Assembly: GCA_030627905.1 (NCBI GenBank)
Contig: DAOVRZ010000027.1
Location: forward strand, 1-49,974
Direction of reading: 5' to 3'
Origin: JAGMES01 sp023128035
Lineage (GTDB): Bacteria; Bacillota; Halanaerobiia; DY22613
Length of the DNA: 49,974 nt
The number at the start of each line of letters is the position of its first letter. Within the stretch, counting starts at the first letter, position 1. Below, in pieces: positions 45,152 through 49,974 of the stretch. Position numbers and translations under genes: made by a program. The notes beneath the pieces were generated by a model, which made no database searches, was not told where the DNA came from, and saw only the letters and a program-made list of their open reading frames with translations.

Positions 45152-45196
45152 ACTTAAATGAAAAGTGTCTATGCACTTGAATTAATGCATGTGAAG

Positions 45197-45231
45197 TATA
45201 TCATAATTCAAATGATTTTGAACATGATATA
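45197..45231. promoter_or_regulatory. Inverted repeat before the ABC exporter genes
   Basis: TATATCAT (45197-45204) and ATGATATA (45224-45231) form a perfect 8-bp inverted repeat with a 19-nt spacer, placed about 35 bases before the permease start. It may be a regulator site; the stem is too AT-rich and has no T tract for a terminator. Confidence 0.3.
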
Positions 45232-45264
45232 GATTTGCAACAGATGGAAGGAGCAAATAAAAAG

Positions 45265-47604
45265 ATGTTGTTAAAAATGTTAACAAAAGATTTTGTCAAA
45301 AAGAAGATTATTACAATATCATTAGTTATTTTTATTGTGTTAGCAACTCTACTTGTTGCTAGTGGTTCTAATATGATTGTAGAATTATTCAATTCATTGA
45401 ATGATTTGTTTGCTAAATCAGAGGCCCCACATTTTGTCCAGATGCATGTTGGAGAAATTAATCGGGCCGATATTGATAATTGGGCATCAAATAACAGCCT
45501 TGTGAAAGATAAACAGATTGCAGAGATGATTAATATTGACGGGTCAAATGTTTATTTAGGCAACAGCCATACAACACAAAAAAATAGCGTTATGGATATG
45601 TATTTTTTAAAACAGAATAAGTCATTTGATTATTTACTTGATACTGAAAGTCAAGTAATTCAGGTTTCAAAAGGCGAAATTGCTGTTCCTATCTACTTTA
45701 TGCAGAGTGAAAATATGAAAATTGGCGATAAAGTCAAAATTTCTAATCAAGTACTTGATATGGAACTTACAGTTGTTGCTTTTGTTCGAGATCCTCAGAT
45801 GAATGCATCTATAGTCCATTCAAAACGCTTTGTGGTAAATAAAGTTGATTTTGATAGACTTAAAAACAATATTGGCGAAGTTGAATACTTGATTGAATTC
45901 TTACTTACTGATTTAAGTAAAATAAGCGAATTTACCAATGCATATGCATTATCAAACTTGCCCCAGAAGGGTCCAACCATTGACTACAATTTGTTTAAAA
46001 CTCTTAATGCTCTATCAGACGGTATTATTGTAGTTGTAATAATATTGGTGAGTATTCTACTAAATATAATAGCACTCCTCTGTATTAGATTTACCATTAT
46101 CACGACCATTGAAGAAGATTATAGAGAGATTGGAGTAATGAAAGCCATTGGTATTAAAAAAGGCGATATTAAAAAAATATACCTGGTTAAGTACACCGTT
46201 ATGGCAGCCTTAGCTTCTCTAATTGGATATCTTGTATCATTATCTCTCAATCATTTATTCACAGCTAATATTATGTTATATATAGGCAATGCTTCAAAGA
46301 GTATTCTTCAAAGCATAATTCCTTTGATGGCAGTTGGTTTAGTATTTTTAATTGTTGTCTTTTTCTGTATATTAATACTTAGAAGGTTTAATAAGATATC
46401 AGCAGTAGAAGCTTTGCGAGCTGGAAATATGGGAGAACGACAGAAAATTAAAAATCATCTATCTCTCAATAAGAGTAAATTCTTTAATGTTAATATTTTC
46501 CTTGGGTTAAAGGATGTATTTCAACGTTCTAAAATGTTCAGCATAATATTCTTTGTTTTCTTTATTTGTTCATTTATCATCATCTCCCCGGTAAATTTTC
46601 TTAATACTATGCAGTCACCTGATTTCATTAACTATATGGGGATCGGGCGAAGTGATATACGGATAGACTTAAGACAATCAGAAGATATAAGTGAAAGATA
46701 TAACGATATGATCACTTATATTAAAAAGGATAAAGATGTTGAGGAATTTTCACCAACAGTTACTTGTGAGTATAATATAATAAATAATGATGGAGTTCAA
46801 GAAAACATTAAAGTTGAAACAGGAGATTTTACGATTTTTCCTTTGGAGTATTTAAATGGTGATGCTCCGATACATAATAATGAGATTGCTCTCTCATATC
46901 TGAATGCCAATGAAATGAATAAAAGTGTTGGTGACACTCTCCGGTTAGTAATTAATGAGCAAGAGAAGGATATGCTGGTTAGTGGTATTTATCAGGATGT
47001 GACTAATGGTGGAAGAACAGCAAAAGCTTTATTGCCGTTCAATCCAGAAACAGTACTTTGGTATGTAGTAAGTTTAGATGTAAAATCAGATATCAGTATT
47101 GGAGAAAAAATTGATGAATATGAAAAGGCTTTTTATCCGGCAAAAGTTACTCATCTGGAAGACTATTTGAACCAGACTTTAGGAAATACCATAGAACAAC
47201 TTAAACTTATCGTAATTTTAACTATTGTGATTTCTATATTTATATTAATACTAATTACAGCCTTATTTATTAAAATGTTAATTGCCAAGGATAACTATCA
47301 AATAGCTGTTATGAAGAGTATGGGTTTTTCTTTAAAGAATATTCGAGTACAATATGTAATGAAGTCATTACTGGTACTTAATATCGCAATAATTCTTGGG
47401 ACGATTTTTTCAAATACAATTGGTCAGAAACTTGTTAGTTTTTTATGGTCTTTTATGGGTGCTTCCCAGATTGAATTTGTTATTAATCATGTTCAAGCTT
47501 ACATACTTATCCCACTTGCATTAATAATTGTTGTGACTATCACAACATTGATAAGTATTGTATCTATAAAGAAATCCAGTATAACTGATATGATTGTAGA
47601 ATAA
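45265..47604 (+). CDS. FtsX-type ABC transporter permease
   Basis: 779 residues from ATG 45265 (GGAAGGAG upstream; a TTG 30 bases earlier is less likely). The first transmembrane segment (about residues 15-37) is followed by a long extracytoplasmic domain to about residue 240, then three membrane segments with the FtsX-type coupling sequence YREIGVMKAIGIKKGDIKK. A second extracytoplasmic domain and a second FtsX core (YQIAVMKSMGFSLKNIR) follow near the C-terminus. Two FtsX cores in one chain mark the large LolE/MacB/BceB-like permeases of Gram-positive-type cells, which move or remove peptides and lipids from the membrane. The paired ATPase follows after 11 bases. It is probably part of self-resistance or lipopeptide export. 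Confidence 0.88.
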   Translation: MLLKMLTKDFVKKKIITISLVIFIVLATLLVASGSNMIVELFNSLNDLFAKSEAPHFVQMHVGEINRADIDNWASNNSLVKDKQIAEMINIDGSNVYLGNSHTTQKNSVMDMYFLKQNKSFDYLLDTESQVIQVSKGEIAVPIYFMQSENMKIGDKVKISNQVLDMELTVVAFVRDPQMNASIVHSKRFVVNKVDFDRLKNNIGEVEYLIEFLLTDLSKISEFTNAYALSNLPQKGPTIDYNLFKTLNALSDGIIVVVIILVSILLNIIALLCIRFTIITTIEEDYREIGVMKAIGIKKGDIKKIYLVKYTVMAALASLIGYLVSLSLNHLFTANIMLYIGNASKSILQSIIPLMAVGLVFLIVVFFCILILRRFNKISAVEALRAGNMGERQKIKNHLSLNKSKFFNVNIFLGLKDVFQRSKMFSIIFFVFFICSFIIISPVNFLNTMQSPDFINYMGIGRSDIRIDLRQSEDISERYNDMITYIKKDKDVEEFSPTVTCEYNIINNDGVQENIKVETGDFTIFPLEYLNGDAPIHNNEIALSYLNANEMNKSVGDTLRLVINEQEKDMLVSGIYQDVTNGGRTAKALLPFNPETVLWYVVSLDVKSDISIGEKIDEYEKAFYPAKVTHLEDYLNQTLGNTIEQLKLIVILTIVISIFILILITALFIKMLIAKDNYQIAVMKSMGFSLKNIRVQYVMKSLLVLNIAIILGTIFSNTIGQKLVSFLWSFMGASQIEFVINHVQAYILIPLALIIVVTITTLISIVSIKKSSITDMIVE

Positions 47605-47615
47605 GGAGGAAAAAC

Positions 47616-48374
47616 ATGAAAAATATATTAGAAGCAAAAGAATTAAGTAAAACTTATGTGATCAGTAAAGAAAATCATAAAAATGTACTTAAGAATGTGG
47701 ATTTGCAAATTAAAGAAGGAGAATTTGTATCTGTGATGGGTCCATCTGGTTCTGGTAAATCGACATTACTATACAACATTAGTGGGATGGATAGAATGAC
47801 TTCAGGAAGTGTTATTTTTAATGAAGAAGATCTATCTGTTCTTTGCGAAGAAGAGTTGTCCAGATTACGCTTAAATAACATGGGCTTTATTTTTCAACAT
47901 ATTCATCTTTTAAAAAACCTTAATATTCTGGATAATATCATTTTACCATCATATTTAGCAAAAAGTAATAGTCGTAAAAGTATTAAGAAAAGAGCAATTG
48001 AATTAATGGAGAAGTCAGGTATTAGTGAACTTGCTAATAATGATGTTACCCAGGCTTCGGGTGGGCAACTACAAAGAGTAGGAATTTGTAGGGCTCTTAT
48101 CAATAATCCTGATATTATCTTTGGTGATGAACCGACAGGTGCATTGAATTCCAAAGCGGCTGATGAAATTATGGATATATTAGCAGATATCAACCGGACA
48201 GGGACGACGATTCTATTAGTAACACATGACATCAAAGTCGCAGCAAAAGCAGAGCGTGTTATTTTTATGTTGGATGGTGAAATTGTTGACGAACAATATC
48301 TTGGCAAGTCAGAAAATAATATTAAAACTAGAGAGAAAAATCTTTCCACATGGTTAACAGCAATGGGTTTCTAA
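47616..48374 (+). CDS. ABC transporter ATPase (LolD/MacB type)
   Basis: A 252-residue ATPase with Walker A GPSGSGKST (42-50), Q-loop FQHIHLL, signature ASGGQ (147-151, usually LSGGQ), Walker B IIFGDEP (167-173) and H-loop THD. It partners the FtsX-type permease immediately upstream; the short gap and AAGGAGG site show one operon. The family couples ATP use to conformational change of FtsX-type permeases, often to extract antimicrobial peptides or lipoproteins. It is the last intact gene of the export block. Confidence 0.95.
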   Translation: MKNILEAKELSKTYVISKENHKNVLKNVDLQIKEGEFVSVMGPSGSGKSTLLYNISGMDRMTSGSVIFNEEDLSVLCEEELSRLRLNNMGFIFQHIHLLKNLNILDNIILPSYLAKSNSRKSIKKRAIELMEKSGISELANNDVTQASGGQLQRVGICRALINNPDIIFGDEPTGALNSKAADEIMDILADINRTGTTILLVTHDIKVAAKAERVIFMLDGEIVDEQYLGKSENNIKTREKNLSTWLTAMGF

Positions 48375-48389
48375 TTTGATTTTTTAGTA

Positions 48390-48509
48390 TTGACATGTGT
48401 TTGGCAAGTTAAAAATGAATCTGCTTATATTGAAATGGTAACGGACGATGTTCCACCTTGGAGTGAAGATAAAGATTTATTAAACTGGTTACAGAACCTC
48501 TGTGAATAA
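48390..48509 (+). other. Short open frame after the ABC operon, probable gene remnant
   Basis: From TTG 48390 to TAA 48509 the frame reads 39 codons, with central VTDDVPPWSEDKDLLNWLQN looking like real protein. It is in the same frame as the ATPase gene just upstream, separated only by that gene's stop codon. There is no ribosome binding site. It is probably the tail of a lost gene; the family is not recognised. Confidence 0.3.
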
Positions 48510-48513
48510 AATA

Positions 48514-48577
48514 TTATGGAAAGATTTTCGGACATTTTCTTTAGTCATAGAGAAATTTGTCTGGAATCTTTCCATAA
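48514..48577 (+). terminator. Long hairpin terminator after the export operon
   Basis: TTATGGAAAGATT (48514-48526) pairs perfectly with AATCTTTCCATAA (48565-48577); further partial pairing lies inside (GGACA with TGTC). It closes the transcript of the ABC exporter and the short frame after it. The T tract is weak. Confidence 0.6.
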
Positions 48578-48645
48578 ACAAAAACTTTCTATAATTCCCG
48601 ACCCTTGGTGGGCCTAGAAATATCAAATTAAAAGGCTTGCTTTAA

Positions 48646-49213
48646 CTATTCAAACTCTAATATTTGATTCATTTCACGCCGTGAGATTGAGTTCTCAATA
48701 GTTTTGTCTGGGTAGAGATTCGACTTGTTCTCCTGTTTAGCATAGAGCAATATATCTTCAATGTTATTTAGTACTTATACAAGTGTTGTCGCACTCCATA
48801 ATTTCCTTTTTACTACAAAAGATAGAGCTTTATTTATATTATCCTGTGATTCATTTTGTATAGTTTTAATAATACTCATAAATTGATCCCGAATATATCT
48901 TGGCTTAGTACTTTTAACCATCTTCAAAAATTGTTTACTATCAGGAGTTTCGCCAAGTCTTCTATTGAATTCTTGAAACAGTTTTTCAATTTCCATTCTT
49001 GGTATAATAGTAGATGTGTCAAGGTTTGGTTCAATCCTTGAGTCCGGTACTTGTCTAGGTGATTCTTTTCAAGGAGAACACTTTAGCAGGTACCTTTTTT
49101 GTTGTGCTGGGGATCTTCGCATTGCCGGTTCTTTTTAACCAGGCCAACGATTCCTGGTTTAGCTCAGCAACTGTGGTGAAGAGCCGATGCTTAGCGAAAT
49201 TATACTTTACATA
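48646..49213 (-). pseudogene. istA: IS21-family transposase (IstA) remnant
   Basis: Three pieces of one protein are readable on the minus strand. YVKYNFAKHRLFTTVAELNQ then ESLAWLKRTGNAKIPSTTKK (from 49213) is the end of the IstA integrase core. SRIEPNLDTSTI is the following linker. FLKMVKSTKPRYIRDQFMSI then IKTIQNESQDNINKALSF is the C-terminal domain. A frameshift near 49060 separates the first two, much sequence is missing between the linker and the C-terminal piece, and an in-frame TAA interrupts the end at 48772-48774 before the original stop at 48646. The element is thus long dead. No istB partner or clear terminal inverted repeats are in the window. Confidence 0.75.
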
Positions 49214-49303
49214 TTATCCGTTTTTATTGAGTAGCTTTTCTGTTTTTAATAAGGAGGGCCAAAGTGAACAATTGGAGATAGCTTATCAATAAAGACGAAC
49301 AAG

Positions 49304-49807
49304 AATTATAGAACCTCATCCTTATCTGGTAAGAGTTGAAAAAATTCAAGAAAGACCAGGTTAAGACTGTTTTAGACATTGGTTGTGGTGAAGGAAGACA
49401 TTTATTTTCTTAGCTAAGAAAAATTATCTAATTTATGGATTGGATTATTCTAAAACTGCTTTAAAACGGGCCAGTGACCTGCTGAAAACTAATAATTTAG
49501 AGTTTGAAGAATTAATAGAAGCAGATTTTACAGGTTTACTGTGGGGTAACTGTTTATTTGACGCCATTATATCAACTCAAGTATTGGGTCATGGGAAAAA
49601 AGAAACTATAAAAAAGCTTTTATTGAAATAGATCGGATCTTAAAGCCTGCTGGATACTTATTTATGACAATTCCCAAAAATCCTTCCTTAAAAGATTGGA
49701 AAGATGGCAGATATAAACAGTTGGATGAAAACACATATCTTCCTACTGTGGGACATGAAGAAGGAATCCTAAAGATGAGTGTTACAGTCGACAGCTCTAA
49801 CGAGTAA
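49304..49807 (+). pseudogene. Class I SAM-dependent methyltransferase, broken by three frameshifts
   Basis: The pieces read IEPHPYLVRVEKIQ, then VKTVLDIGCGEGRHLF (the SAM-binding glycine loop), then YGLDYSKTALKRASDLLK to FDAIISTQVLGHG, then KAFIEIDRILKPAGYLFMTI, then GHEEGIL. Frame changes fall near 49355, near 49411 and in an A-run near 49610. Joined, these give a normal Methyltransf_11/25-type order. The C-terminus also departs from the family after GHEEGIL and stops at 49807. It is a dead gene; the original substrate cannot be known. Confidence 0.75.
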
Positions 49808-49910
49808 ATATTTTTCGATATATTTTGATATAATAGTTTCCAAAAATGCAAAAATATAATATAATATAATTAAATATTATGTTGATTTATAGACATTTGG
49901 AGGGATTATT

Positions 49911-49961
49911 ATGAAAAGAAAAACTAGAAAACAAAGAAGAGAAGAAGAAAAGAAAATATAA
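49911..49961 (+). other. Tiny basic open frame with good ribosome binding site
   Basis: ATG 49911 follows GGAGGG by about seven bases and opens a 16-codon frame (MKRKTRKQRREEEKKI) before TAA 49961. The upstream 49808-49900 is almost all A and T. It may be the broken start of a gene continuing past the window; no family is recognised. Confidence 0.2.
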
Positions 49962-49974
49962 TAAGTTATATGAT

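Noticed and set aside
49059..49292. Plus-strand 77-residue frame with hydrophobic start
   Set aside because: It lies opposite the IS21 transposase remnant, whose minus-strand translation matches the family.

Overview
The window is AT-rich, low-GC bacterial DNA (about one third G+C by eye, not computed). Ribosome binding sites are strong and AGGAGG-like, and TTG/GTG starts are common. This suggests the Bacillota or a relative such as the halophilic or anaerobic clostridia-like lineages. Nothing here fixes the species. No tRNA, rRNA or CRISPR array was seen.

Layout. (1) 1-7575: the 3' part of a non-ribosomal peptide synthetase gene, (A)-PCP-C-A-PCP-C-A-PCP-TE, whose start lies outside the window. 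(2) 7576-14153: a mixed block with no obvious link to peptide synthesis. It holds a convergent ABC-2 transporter pair, a frameshifted XRE-type regulator, a cytoplasmic GH13 glycosidase with a LacI-type operator, a PfkB sugar kinase ruined by two in-frame deletions, and an extended LspA-like membrane protein. (3) 14645-42596: a very long operon behind a near-consensus promoter. After a decayed small secreted protein and a DUF6790-like membrane protein comes a giant NRPS-PKS hybrid of about 5630 residues (C-A-PCP-KS-AT-ACP-C-A-PCP-KS-AT-ACP-C-A-PCP-C). It is translationally coupled to a FAAL-ACP-KS loading protein and then to a discrete ACP, acyl-CoA dehydrogenase, acyltransferase, aminotransferase, 3-hydroxyacyl-CoA dehydrogenase, FkbH-type HAD protein and a second ACP. 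(4) 42613-48374: a catalytically dead CPBP-like membrane protein, an MFS exporter and an FtsX/LolD-type ABC exporter, probably for self-protection and export. Two palindromic elements lie before the MFS gene. (5) 48390-49974: decayed DNA with an IS21-type transposase remnant and a methyltransferase pseudogene.

How the genes may work together (inference). FkbH, the ACP, the two dehydrogenases and the discrete AT look like an O2-independent route to hydroxymalonyl-ACP, as in zwittermicin and FK520-type clusters. FAAL-ACP-KS, the ACP, trans-AT and aminotransferase look like a dismantled iturin/mycosubtilin starter module. Combined, they would make an alpha-hydroxy-beta-amino fatty acyl starter without a monooxygenase. 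The giant protein would extend it by amino acid, malonyl, amino acid, malonyl and amino acid units. The upstream TE-bearing NRPS may finish and release the lipopeptide, or it may belong to a separate cluster.
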